Source: an uncultured Pseudomonadota bacterium (GTDB lineage Bacteria > Pseudomonadota > Gammaproteobacteria > Steroidobacterales > Steroidobacteraceae). From it: 5,837 bases of DNA. The notes beneath the pieces are model-generated. The model worked only from the letters and a program-made list of their open reading frames with translations, made no database searches and was not told the DNA's origin. Below are positions 1-5,837 of the stretch, one piece after another. The stretch is from NCBI GenBank assembly GCA_903910215.1, contig CAIVYV010000046.1:1-5837 (forward strand). The letters are read 5' to 3'. The stretch's first letter is position 1, and each line of letters begins with the position of its first letter. Position numbers and translations under genes: made by a program.

Positions 1-342
1 CCGATCGGCGACGGCGAAGGCGGCTGTCAGCCCCTGAGTGCCGGCATGGGTCGTGTGGATCAGCGTTCGACCGCGCAAGTCTTCACGCAAAACTTCGGTT
101 GGCGAATTACCGCAATCGAAACCGGGTAGTTTGCGTGCGTGACGTTCACCGACAAGCAGAGCCGTCGGATCTGCCGCCTTCATCGCCCGAGCGACCTCAA
201 CCTCGGCGACCGGCACGACGCGCTCCGCACCTGCCGCCAGCGCATGCGCGATCAACGAACAGGCACGAAACACATCGATGACAATCGTCACGCCGCGCGC
301 AGAGGCGGCGCCAGCCACGAAGTCGCTCGAGTGCAGCTGCAT
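1..342 (-). CDS. ComB-like 2-phosphosulfolactate phosphatase family protein (N-terminal 114 codons, cut by window edge)
   Basis: I translated this by hand from the complement; the frame is open from an ATG at 342 to base 1. Seen: VIDVFRACS (residues 21-29), an AGAERVVPV stretch (37-45), LLVGER (62-67), LPGFDCGNSPTE (72-83) and GRTLIHTTHAGTQGL (91-105). This order of motifs is that of the ComB family, Mg-dependent phosphatases that remove phosphate from 2-phosphosulfolactate in coenzyme M synthesis. Family members are about 230-245 residues, so roughly half is missing. The ATG directly follows the TAG stop of the decarboxylase with no spacer (TAGATG), so translation is probably coupled. There is no good Shine-Dalgarno, only a weak GAGCG inside the upstream gene. 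The family is sure; the substrate is not, because many bacteria with ComB homologues are not known to make coenzyme M or sulfolactate. Confidence 0.88.
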   Translation of the reverse strand, partial: MQLHSSDFVAGAASARGVTIVIDVFRACSLIAHALAAGAERVVPVAEVEVARAMKAADPTALLVGERHARKLPGFDCGNSPTEVLREDLRGRTLIHTTHAGTQGLTAAFAVADR

Positions 343-1500
343 CTAGCGCTCGATGGTGAGAACGCTACCGCGATCGTTGCGGTTCGAGTTCACCGAAACC
401 ACCGTCGCCTTCGGAAAGAAGTTGAACTCCGACGCACTCGCCCAGGTGTAGGCGCCCATCGCACGCCCGACGATCAGATCGCCCGGCTCGAGTTCGGGCA
501 GCAGAATGTTCTCGGAGATCACGTCGATGCTGTCGCAGGTCGGGCCTGCCAACACCGAAGGATGACGCTTGCCGCGCTTGAGCGTCTCGATCGGATAGCG
601 GGCATGGTCGAACAGCTGGCCGCTGTAAGATCCATACAGACCATCATCGAGGTAGTACCACCAAAGTCCTTCGCGCTCGGCACGACCCATCACCGAAGCG
701 ACGCCGATCGCCGCGGGACCTGCAATGTAGCGACCAGGCTCGGCGATGACGCGCACACGCTTGGGTAACTTCGCGAGCGCAGCCCGAATCGGCGCGCAGA
801 ACTTGTGGATGATGGGCGCGCGCTGCGAATAGTCGATCGGGAAGCCACCACCGATATCGAGCGTATCGCAAGGACCGAGTTTTTCCCGACGCGCCACCGC
901 AAGCAGCCGGGCACAAGCGTCGATCGCCTCGACGTGCTTCGAGGGGTCCGCCGCTTGCGAGCCCACGTGAAACGACAAGCCACGCACCGTGATTCCAAGC
1001 TGATGCGCCTCGCGAGCGAGTGCCAAAAGATTTTCGGGATCGCAGCCAAACTTGCGCGAAAGATCGCAGACCGCGCCCGGACTTCGGAAAGACACCCGCA
1101 ACAGCACCTCGGCCTCATCGACATAGGGGACGAACTTGCGTAACTCGTCCGGGTTGTCAGCGACGAATACTTTGACGCCGCGCGCCAACGCCGAGCGGAT
1201 ATCGATATCGCGCTTGATCGGATGCGTGTGGATGCAGAGTTTCGGATCGGCACCGAGCTTCGCGACGAGCTCCACTTCGCCTGTCGTCGCCAAATCGAGA
1301 AACCCACCCTCGGCAAGCACCGTTTGCACGACAGCCGGGTGCGGCAAGGGTTTCAGCGCGTAGTGCAGATCGACTCCAGGTAGCGCACGCTGCAGACTGC
1401 GGTACTGCTGCCTGATCCGCTCGCAATCGATGATCAGGAGCGGCGAGCCGAACTCGCGCACCAGACGTCGAATCTCTCGCGGTACAAAAGGATCGATCAT
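343..1500 (-). CDS. Ornithine decarboxylase-like, fold-III PLP-dependent decarboxylase (Orn/DAP/Arg decarboxylase family 2)
   Basis: Probably decarboxylates L-ornithine to putrescine, the entry step of polyamine synthesis, in the cytosol as a dimer. The protein has 385 residues. Seen: an N-terminal alanine-racemase-like barrel with HYALK, giving the Schiff-base lysine K50; SFHVGS with H178 stacking on PLP; LDIGGGFP (215-221) and EPGRYIAG (254-261) for phosphate and ring binding. The C-terminal beta domain has DDGLYGSYSG (285-294), LFDH with D298, GPTCDSID with C322/D323, and MGAYT with Y351. These match mouse ODC residues K69, H197, E274, D332, C360/D361 and Y389. I chose ATG 1500 because AGGT lies 10 bases upstream and the conserved part starts soon after; a GTG at 1551 would add 17 unconserved residues and overlap sua5. 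Lysine or dual lysine/ornithine activity is not excluded, since related bacterial enzymes accept both. Confidence 0.9.
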   Translation of the reverse strand: MIDPFVPREIRRLVREFGSPLLIIDCERIRQQYRSLQRALPGVDLHYALKPLPHPAVVQTVLAEGGFLDLATTGEVELVAKLGADPKLCIHTHPIKRDIDIRSALARGVKVFVADNPDELRKFVPYVDEAEVLLRVSFRSPGAVCDLSRKFGCDPENLLALAREAHQLGITVRGLSFHVGSQAADPSKHVEAIDACARLLAVARREKLGPCDTLDIGGGFPIDYSQRAPIIHKFCAPIRAALAKLPKRVRVIAEPGRYIAGPAAIGVASVMGRAEREGLWWYYLDDGLYGSYSGQLFDHARYPIETLKRGKRHPSVLAGPTCDSIDVISENILLPELEPGDLIVGRAMGAYTWASASEFNFFPKATVVSVNSNRNDRGSVLTIER

Positions 1501-1510
1501 GATGATGGGT

Positions 1511-1514
1511 ACCT
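1511..1514 (-). promoter_or_regulatory. Shine-Dalgarno AGGT of the decarboxylase gene
   Basis: AGGT on the minus strand lies 10 bases before the ATG at 1500, inside the 34-base gap after the sua5 stop. It supports the ATG over the upstream in-frame GTG at 1551. It is a moderate match at slightly long spacing. Confidence 0.5.
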
Positions 1515-1534
1515 GAAACGAAGTGGAGAAGAAT

Positions 1535-2545
1535 TCAGCGTGCGGCGGCACGACTCAGCCGGTCCCGCACGGCGTCCCACTCGGGACTTTTGGGAACCTG
1601 CTCGATGAGGATACGCGCTGCGTTTTCTTTGTCGAGTGAGCGCAAATTGGCATACAGATCGTGAGCGTAAGCGACCGATGCCGCTGGCGCTTGCAGCCAT
1701 CGATGCACGTGCAGCGCCGTCGCACCACAAGCCAGCGCCAAGCGGGTTTCCGGCGGGCGACGAGCGAGCACCGCGACGGCCTCACCCGATGCATTGCAGG
1801 TTTCGATCCTAGCATCGAGCTCATCGGCAGAAACAAGCTCAACCGGCGTTTGCGGTGCGTAGTGCTGCGGCGTGGAGCCCGGAACGCGCGGTGTTGCCTG
1901 ACTCGAACCGTCTGCGAGCGGACCGATTAGCGCTTCGATCTGCTCCCTGCCGATGAGACCGGGTCGCAGGATGCGCGGAGGCGTCTCGAGCAGCGAGAGG
2001 ATCGTCGATTCGACACCCACTTCGCAGTCACCACCCTCGAGAATCATAGCGCCCGCGGGAAACTCCTCGCGCACGTGCTCGGCCCGCGTCGGCGAGACGC
2101 GCCCGTAGCGGTTGGCCGACGGTGCAGCGATGCCACTGCCGAAAGCGCGCAGCAAGCGTTGTGCAACGGGATGACTCGGTACACGCACGGCGATGCTCGT
2201 CTGACCACCCGTCAACACCGGAGACACCTCGGCGGCGCGCGGTAACACCAGCGTCAATGGTCCCGGCCAAAACCGCTGCGCCAGTCGCTCGACCAGCATC
2301 GCGGTAGGCGCTGATAACTCGGCCACCCAGCGTGAGAGCTCAGCGACATCGGCCAAATGCAAAATCAGGGGATGATCGGTGGGACGACCCTTGGCCGTAT
2401 AAACACGCGACAGCGCCGCGGGGTTACCTGCGTCGGCACCGAGCCCGTAAACGGTCTCGGTGGGAAACGCCACAAGCTCACCTGCCCGCAGCGCCTTTAC
2501 GGCCGCTGCGATGTCGGCATCGCTTGCTTGGTTGGGGGCGTTCAT
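1535..2545 (-). CDS. L-threonylcarbamoyladenylate synthase, two-domain Sua5/YwlC type
   Basis: Makes threonylcarbamoyl-AMP from threonine, bicarbonate and ATP, the first step of N6-threonylcarbamoyladenosine (t6A) at position 37 of ANN-decoding tRNAs; the TsaBDE machinery then transfers the group. The protein has 336 residues. Residues about 10-205 are the YrdC domain: PTETVYGLG (28-36), KGRPTDHPL (52-60), SIAVRVP (117-123), APSAN (141-145), SPT (151-153), GVESTI (177-182) and RPG (194-196). A linker with PGSTPQHYAP (222-231), the loop that closes over the active site in Sua5 proteins, leads to the C-terminal Sua5 domain (about 232-336, with YAHDLYANLRSLD at 293-305). It is therefore the long Sua5 type rather than the short TsaC type of E. 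coli. The start is ATG 2545, 9 bases after the TAA of the DUF72 gene. No strong Shine-Dalgarno is visible, so coupling is likely. Confidence 0.95.
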   Translation of the reverse strand: MNAPNQASDADIAAAVKALRAGELVAFPTETVYGLGADAGNPAALSRVYTAKGRPTDHPLILHLADVAELSRWVAELSAPTAMLVERLAQRFWPGPLTLVLPRAAEVSPVLTGGQTSIAVRVPSHPVAQRLLRAFGSGIAAPSANRYGRVSPTRAEHVREEFPAGAMILEGGDCEVGVESTILSLLETPPRILRPGLIGREQIEALIGPLADGSSQATPRVPGSTPQHYAPQTPVELVSADELDARIETCNASGEAVAVLARRPPETRLALACGATALHVHRWLQAPAASVAYAHDLYANLRSLDKENAARILIEQVPKSPEWDAVRDRLSRAAAR

Positions 2546-2554
2546 CGCGAGATT

Positions 2555-3604
2555 TTACCCGAGCGATGTCTCAGGCGCGGCAAACTCGCGCGCGAGTTCG
2601 ACGATACTCTTCGGCGCGGACCCTTCGGCCTTGTTGTTGACGATGATCGTCACGTCTCGCTCCGCCGCAAGCGCACGCCGCGCAAGCTCAACGATATTTC
2701 GCCGTGCAACCGGATCCGGATCAACCAACCGATCGAAGGGTGCGTAGGCTGCTTTCGCCGCTTCGTAGCTACGACCCGGCGCCAACAGCCAGCGAATGAC
2801 GAGTGGTCCGCTGCTCGAGTCGAGCTCCGCGACGATGTCGCCCTGCGCGTCAACCGACGGCATGCGTGGATGCTGCGCGTAACCATGCACAGCACCAGAG
2901 GCGCGTAGCATCTGCTGATAATCCGGACCGAGCATCTCGGGATCACGCCATTCGATGGCGTAGTTCACACCACCGGGCAGTACGCGCAGAAACTCATAGA
3001 GACGCTGCAGCAACTCGCGTCGATAACCGAGCACGCGCGACCCGAGCGGCGAGAACTGGAACAACACGACACCGAGCGTTTCGCCGAGTACGCGTCGTGC
3101 CGGATCGATCACGTGCCGGATAGCGTGATCCGCATCGAGAAAAACATCGGGCACTCCTTCGAGATAGACCGGTCGACGCGCCGACTTCGGCAGCATCAAG
3201 GCCGCATGCGCTTTCAACGAGAAACGAAAATCAGTGCTGACCGCTTTGCGCATTCGTGACAGTGTTTCGGTATCGAGCGGTCGGTAGTAACTGCGATCGA
3301 CACCGACCGAGCGCAACAAAGGATGAGCGGCGTAGGCCGAGAGCCCCTGCCGAGCTAGGGTGGACTCGTCATATTCGTCCGCGTAGACGAGGCCATGCCA
3401 ACCCGAAAAAGACCAGGTCGAGGTGCCCATCCGCAAGCGAGCCGGCAGTTGCGCAGCTAGTAAGGTGAATTCCGTGGCCGCAGTCGCGGCAGCCACCCGC
3501 GCGGATTTTTCGGCACGACGATGAGCGCCGCAGCCCGGCGCCGGCGCTATCGGTTCGCCGAAAAGATCAAATCCGGCGGACTCAGGGACCGCTGGATCAG
3601 ACAT
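2555..3604 (-). CDS. DUF72 domain protein (YecE-like) with an N-terminal extension
   Basis: Function unknown; DUF72 proteins adopt a TIM-barrel-like fold and no reaction is established to my knowledge. The protein has 349 residues from ATG 3604. The domain starts near residue 58 with MGTSTWSFSGWHGLVY (59-74), followed by VDRSYYRPLD (102-111), FRFSLKAHA (127-135), LFQFSP (181-186), IEWRDPEML (217-225) and NNKAEGSAP (323-331), all family hallmarks in the usual order. Residues 1-57 are an extra tail: a GFDLFGEP element (11-18), then an Ala/Arg-rich, probably disordered stretch. An in-frame TTG at 3610 would add two residues and overlap the kinase stop; the ATG, 2 bases after that TGA, fits better. 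Both neighbours are nearly contiguous, so the three genes are likely one transcript. Confidence 0.92.
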   Translation of the reverse strand: MSDPAVPESAGFDLFGEPIAPAPGCGAHRRAEKSARVAAATAATEFTLLAAQLPARLRMGTSTWSFSGWHGLVYADEYDESTLARQGLSAYAAHPLLRSVGVDRSYYRPLDTETLSRMRKAVSTDFRFSLKAHAALMLPKSARRPVYLEGVPDVFLDADHAIRHVIDPARRVLGETLGVVLFQFSPLGSRVLGYRRELLQRLYEFLRVLPGGVNYAIEWRDPEMLGPDYQQMLRASGAVHGYAQHPRMPSVDAQGDIVAELDSSSGPLVIRWLLAPGRSYEAAKAAYAPFDRLVDPDPVARRNIVELARRALAAERDVTIIVNNKAEGSAPKSIVELAREFAAPETSLG

Positions 3605-3606
3605 CG

Positions 3607-4545
3607 TCAAAGCGTCAGCGAAGCACCGAAGGCCGCGCGATAGCGCGTCGCAAACTCCTCACGGGAGAAGCGATGGTTCTGCGTGCCATGGTGAGCGATC
3701 TTGAGCGAACCCATCAACGAGGCGATACGTCCGGTCGTTTCCCAATCAAGCCTGCGCTGCAGACCGAACAGCAAGCCACCCCGATAGGCATCGCCACAGC
3801 CGGTGGGATCGGCGACCTTCTCCGGAGCCACCGAGGGGATTTCGATCATTTTGCCGCCCGCATGGATATGCGAACCAGCGGCACCGCGCGTGACGATCAG
3901 CGCAGCCACCTTCGTCGCGATCTCCTCGAGCGACCAACCGGTGCGCTCGACGAGCAGACTCGCCTCGTAATCATTGACCGCAACCCAACGCGCCTGCCCG
4001 ATAAGCGTGCGCAGATCATCGGGCCCGAGCAGCGTCATGGCCTGACCCGGATCGAAGATGAAGGGAATGCCGGCAGCCGCAAACTGCGCGGCGTGTTCGA
4101 GCATGCCGATATGACTTTCAGGCGCCACGATACCGAGATCAATCCCAGCATTCTTGGGTACGTGATTGACGTGTGCATGATTCATCGCGCCCGGATGAAA
4201 GGCCGTGATCTGGTTATTGTCAGCATCCGTCGTGATGTACGCCTGCGCCGTGTATTCATCCTCGAGCTGTCGGATGTGATCCAGCGACAAGCCACAGTTC
4301 TGCATCCAGGCGCGATACGGACCAAAATCCATTCCCACGGTTGCCATCACCTTGCCCTCGCCGCCCAAGAGCTTGAGGTTGTAGGCGATGTTGCCAGCGC
4401 AGCCACCAAAGTTTCGTCGCAGGCCGGGCACGAGGAACGCCACGTTCAACATGTGGATGCGATCGGCGAGGATGTGATCTTTGAAGTGCCCCTCGAAGAC
4501 CATGACGGTGTCGTAGGCTACTGAACCACAGATAAGTGCCGTCAT
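3607..4545 (-). CDS. PfkB-family carbohydrate/nucleoside kinase (adenosine kinase-like)
   Basis: An ATP-dependent kinase of the ribokinase (PfkB) fold, with 312 residues, usual for the family. Seen: an N-terminal strand MTALICGSVAYD; the glycine-rich substrate motif FGGCAGNIAYN (46-56); NDYEA (191-195), the N-x-x-E metal/phosphate motif; IVTRGAAGS (217-225); and the C-terminal signature DPTGCGDAYRGG (246-257) with catalytic base D252. The signature reads DPTGCGD rather than the common DTxGAGD, as in some adenosine-kinase-like members. The substrate (adenosine, ribose or another sugar) cannot be read from this sequence. The frame runs upstream to 4674, but I choose ATG 4545: GGAG lies 7 bases before it, the typical PfkB first strand begins there, and the longer version would run well into dgkA. 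It follows dgkA by 28 bases. Confidence 0.92.
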   Translation of the reverse strand: MTALICGSVAYDTVMVFEGHFKDHILADRIHMLNVAFLVPGLRRNFGGCAGNIAYNLKLLGGEGKVMATVGMDFGPYRAWMQNCGLSLDHIRQLEDEYTAQAYITTDADNNQITAFHPGAMNHAHVNHVPKNAGIDLGIVAPESHIGMLEHAAQFAAAGIPFIFDPGQAMTLLGPDDLRTLIGQARWVAVNDYEASLLVERTGWSLEEIATKVAALIVTRGAAGSHIHAGGKMIEIPSVAPEKVADPTGCGDAYRGGLLFGLQRRLDWETTGRIASLMGSLKIAHHGTQNHRFSREEFATRYRAAFGASLTL

Positions 4546-4552
4546 ATCGAGT

Positions 4553-4556
4553 CTCC
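4553..4556 (-). promoter_or_regulatory. Shine-Dalgarno GGAG of the PfkB kinase gene
   Basis: GGAG (part of CGGAGA) lies 7 bases before ATG 4545. It is the best ribosome binding site in the window and fixes the start of the kinase against longer in-frame possibilities inside dgkA. Confidence 0.75.
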
Positions 4557-4558
4557 GT

Positions 4559-4571
4559 CCCGCTACGCGGG
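4559..4571 (-). repeat. Small perfect inverted repeat in the dgkA-kinase gap
   Basis: CCCGC-GTA-GCGGG: a 5-base-pair all-GC stem with a 3-base loop, starting 2 bases after the dgkA stop and ending 2 bases before the GGAG ribosome binding site. It has no U-tract, so it is not a standard intrinsic terminator. It could weakly influence ribosome access or mRNA stability, or be chance in GC-rich DNA. Confidence 0.45.
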
Positions 4572-4573
4572 GA

Positions 4574-4957
4574 TCAATAATCGAATAACACCAGCGCCCA
4601 GACGACGCCGAGCAGGGCAAACGACGTGAACACCGCAGCCGAGCCGATATCTTTGGCGAGCCCCGACAGTGCATGGCGCTCGAGACCGATGCGATCCACC
4701 GTCGCCTCCACTGCGCTATTGAGCAGTTCGACGATCAGCACGATGAAGAGCGGTCCGACGAGCAGTGCACGCTCCACGCCGTTCTCACCGAGCCACAGTC
4801 CCAGTGGAAAGAGCAATACACAGAGCGCGAGTTCCTGCCGGAAGGCCGCTTCTTCGCGAAACGCGCCGACGAAACCCTTCCAGCTGTTGCCGAAGGCGCG
4901 CAACAGCCGGATGAATCCGGTCGGTTTCGGTCGATCTGTCGGTCGGGATCCGCTCAC
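4574..4957 (-). CDS. dgkA: Diacylglycerol kinase, small integral-membrane type
   Basis: Phosphorylates diacylglycerol to phosphatidic acid with ATP in the inner membrane, recycling diacylglycerol released during transfer of phosphoglycerol groups. The protein has 127 residues, close to the E. coli enzyme (about 121), with a slightly longer polar N-terminus. Seen: SWKGF (25-29), EEAAFRQE (35-42), then three hydrophobic membrane segments (about 43-57, 64-80 and 105-124). The catalytic stretch is VELLNSAVEATVDRI (76-90), with E77, N80, E84 and D88 matching E. coli E69, N72, E76 and D80, followed by AKDIGSAAV (101-109). The start is a GTG at 4957 whose last two bases are part of the gcvPB TGA (GTGA, 4-base overlap); no other start is available before the conserved region. 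No strong Shine-Dalgarno is seen, so reinitiation after gcvPB is likely. Confidence 0.95.
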   Translation of the reverse strand: MSGSRPTDRPKPTGFIRLLRAFGNSWKGFVGAFREEAAFRQELALCVLLFPLGLWLGENGVERALLVGPLFIVLIVELLNSAVEATVDRIGLERHALSGLAKDIGSAAVFTSFALLGVVWALVLFDY

Positions 4958-5837
4958 GCCGCGGAGTTTACCGGCTTCCAGGTCAGGTCTAGCTGTTTTG
5001 CAGCACGAACATCATCCAGTCGGCGTACCGGCATGGTGTGCGGGGCCGTCTTCAGGGTGTTCGCATCTGCCTCAGCCTCGCCCAAGATGGTCGCCATGGC
5101 CACAACGAACGCATCGAGCGTCTCGCGGCTCTCGGTCTCGGTCGGCTCGATGAGCAAACACTCGGGCACGAGCAAGGGGAAGTAAGTGGTCGGCGCATGG
5201 AAGCCGTAATCGAGCAGGCGCTTGGCGATATCCATCGCCGTAACGTTGAGCTCCTTGGCCTGTCGCTTCATGGTCACAATGAACTCGTGACTGGCACGTC
5301 GCTCGGGGTAAGCGAGGTCGAAGCCCGCCTCACGCAAACGCGCCATGACGTAGTTGGCATTGAGCGTGGCGTACTCGCCAACGCGGCTCATACCCTCGCG
5401 GCCCAACATGCGCATGTAGATGTACGCACGCAGCAAGACGCCCGCGTTACCCATGAAAGCTGACAAGCGACCGATCGACTGCGGACGGTCGACCTCGGAT
5501 AGCCAGCGATACTGATCGCCCTCGCGTCCCACGATGGGCACCGGCAGGAAGGGTTCGAGTCTCGCACTGACACCCACGGCACCGGCACCCGGCCCACCGC
5601 CGCCGTGCGGCGTCGAGAAGGTCTTGTGCAGATTCATGTGGATGACATCGAAACCCATGTCACCCGGACGAACCTTACCGAGGATCGCGTTGAGGTTCGC
5701 ACCATCGTAGTAGAGCAAGCCACCAGCGCCGTGCACGAGCTTGGCAACCTGTTCGATCTTGCGCTCGAACACGCCGAGCGTCGACGGATTGGTGAGCATG
5801 ATGCCCGCCGTGTTGGACCCCACCGCCTTGGCAAGCG
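4954..5837 (-). CDS. gcvPB: Glycine dehydrogenase (decarboxylating) subunit 2, C-terminal part (5' end beyond window)
   Basis: Subunit 2 of the two-subunit P-protein of the glycine cleavage system. With GcvPA it decarboxylates glycine and passes the aminomethyl group to lipoylated GcvH, feeding the folate one-carbon pool. The frame stays open to the window edge (…LAKAVGSNTAGIMLTNP), so the GTG at 5823 is an internal valine, not a start. About 294 codons are present out of roughly 480-500 expected. Seen: MLTNPSTLGVFE, YYDGANLNAI with the PLP-ring aspartate, and IHMNLHKTFSTPHGGGGPG, whose lysine (bases 5625-5623) should carry PLP and whose glycine run is the family hallmark. Near the end, TYFPLLVPE and LIEPTETESRETLDAF are typical of the C-terminal domain. 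The protein ends at the normal C-terminus. gcvPA would be expected just upstream, to the right of this window. Confidence 0.95.
   Translation of the reverse strand, partial: LAKAVGSNTAGIMLTNPSTLGVFERKIEQVAKLVHGAGGLLYYDGANLNAILGKVRPGDMGFDVIHMNLHKTFSTPHGGGGPGAGAVGVSARLEPFLPVPIVGREGDQYRWLSEVDRPQSIGRLSAFMGNAGVLLRAYIYMRMLGREGMSRVGEYATLNANYVMARLREAGFDLAYPERRASHEFIVTMKRQAKELNVTAMDIAKRLLDYGFHAPTTYFPLLVPECLLIEPTETESRETLDAFVVAMATILGEAEADANTLKTAPHTMPVRRLDDVRAAKQLDLTWKPVNSAA

Noticed and set aside
139..768. A 209-codon plus-strand frame across the ComB-like/decarboxylase junction
   Set aside because: It is antisense to two well-supported genes, its composition is dominated by Arg, His and Ala, and it shows no motif.
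690..1316. A 208-codon minus-strand frame inside the decarboxylase gene
   Set aside because: It is an out-of-frame Ser/Arg-rich translation of the same DNA; the true frame carries every ODC motif.
2357..2908. A 183-codon plus-strand frame across the sua5/DUF72 junction
   Set aside because: It is antisense to conserved coding sequence on both sides and has no recognisable domain or convincing ribosome binding site.
3673..4524. A 283-codon open frame on the plus strand opposite the PfkB kinase
   Set aside because: It lies wholly antisense to a gene with clear family motifs. Its translation is rich in Arg/His/Asp with no recognisable domain, typical of a shadow frame in GC-rich DNA.
4559..4571. 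The dgkA-kinase hairpin as an intrinsic terminator
   Set aside because: The stem is only 5 base pairs and no run of T follows it; the next bases are a ribosome binding site.
4546..4674. An upstream extension of the kinase reading frame into dgkA
   Set aside because: The added 43 residues are Arg/Ser/Cys-rich without family similarity, while ATG 4545 has a good GGAG site and starts right at the PfkB first strand.
1..5837. Mobile elements, CRISPR arrays, tRNA/rRNA genes, riboswitches
   Set aside because: Coding sequence fills all but about 75 bases. I saw no direct-repeat array, transposase motif, cloverleaf or long leader in either strand.

Overview
This window is about 60% GC (estimated by eye) and is filled by seven genes, all on the minus strand, with almost no space between them. 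It looks like ordinary chromosomal housekeeping DNA of a gamma- or betaproteobacterium. The grounds are a proteobacterial-type short DgkA, a two-subunit glycine dehydrogenase, a two-domain Sua5 and a short fold-III ornithine decarboxylase. I cannot name a species. I see no mobile element, CRISPR array, RNA gene, integron, phage gene or sign of recent transfer.

In order of transcription (right to left) the genes are: the C-terminal part of gcvPB, glycine dehydrogenase subunit 2 (5837-4954, cut by the window edge); dgkA, diacylglycerol kinase (4957-4574); a PfkB/adenosine-kinase-like sugar or nucleoside kinase (4545-3607); a DUF72/YecE-like protein with an N-terminal extension (3604-2555); a Sua5/YwlC-type threonylcarbamoyl-AMP synthase (2545-1535); a fold-III PLP ornithine decarboxylase (1500-343); and the first 114 codons of a ComB-like 2-phosphosulfolactate phosphatase (342-1, cut by the left edge).

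The junctions are a 4-base GTGA overlap, then gaps of 28, 2, 9, 34 and 0 bases. This fits one polycistronic unit with translational coupling at most junctions. I see no convincing internal promoter or intrinsic terminator. The genes do not form one pathway. They cover one-carbon/glycine metabolism, lipid recycling, nucleoside or sugar phosphorylation, tRNA t6A modification and polyamine synthesis, plus two genes of uncertain role (DUF72 and ComB-like).

The points most worth a second look are the ComB-like gene fused stop-to-start with the decarboxylase, the N-terminal tail of the DUF72 protein with its DLFG element, and the unknown substrate of the PfkB kinase. I found no evidence for a new defence, mobile or regulatory system here.
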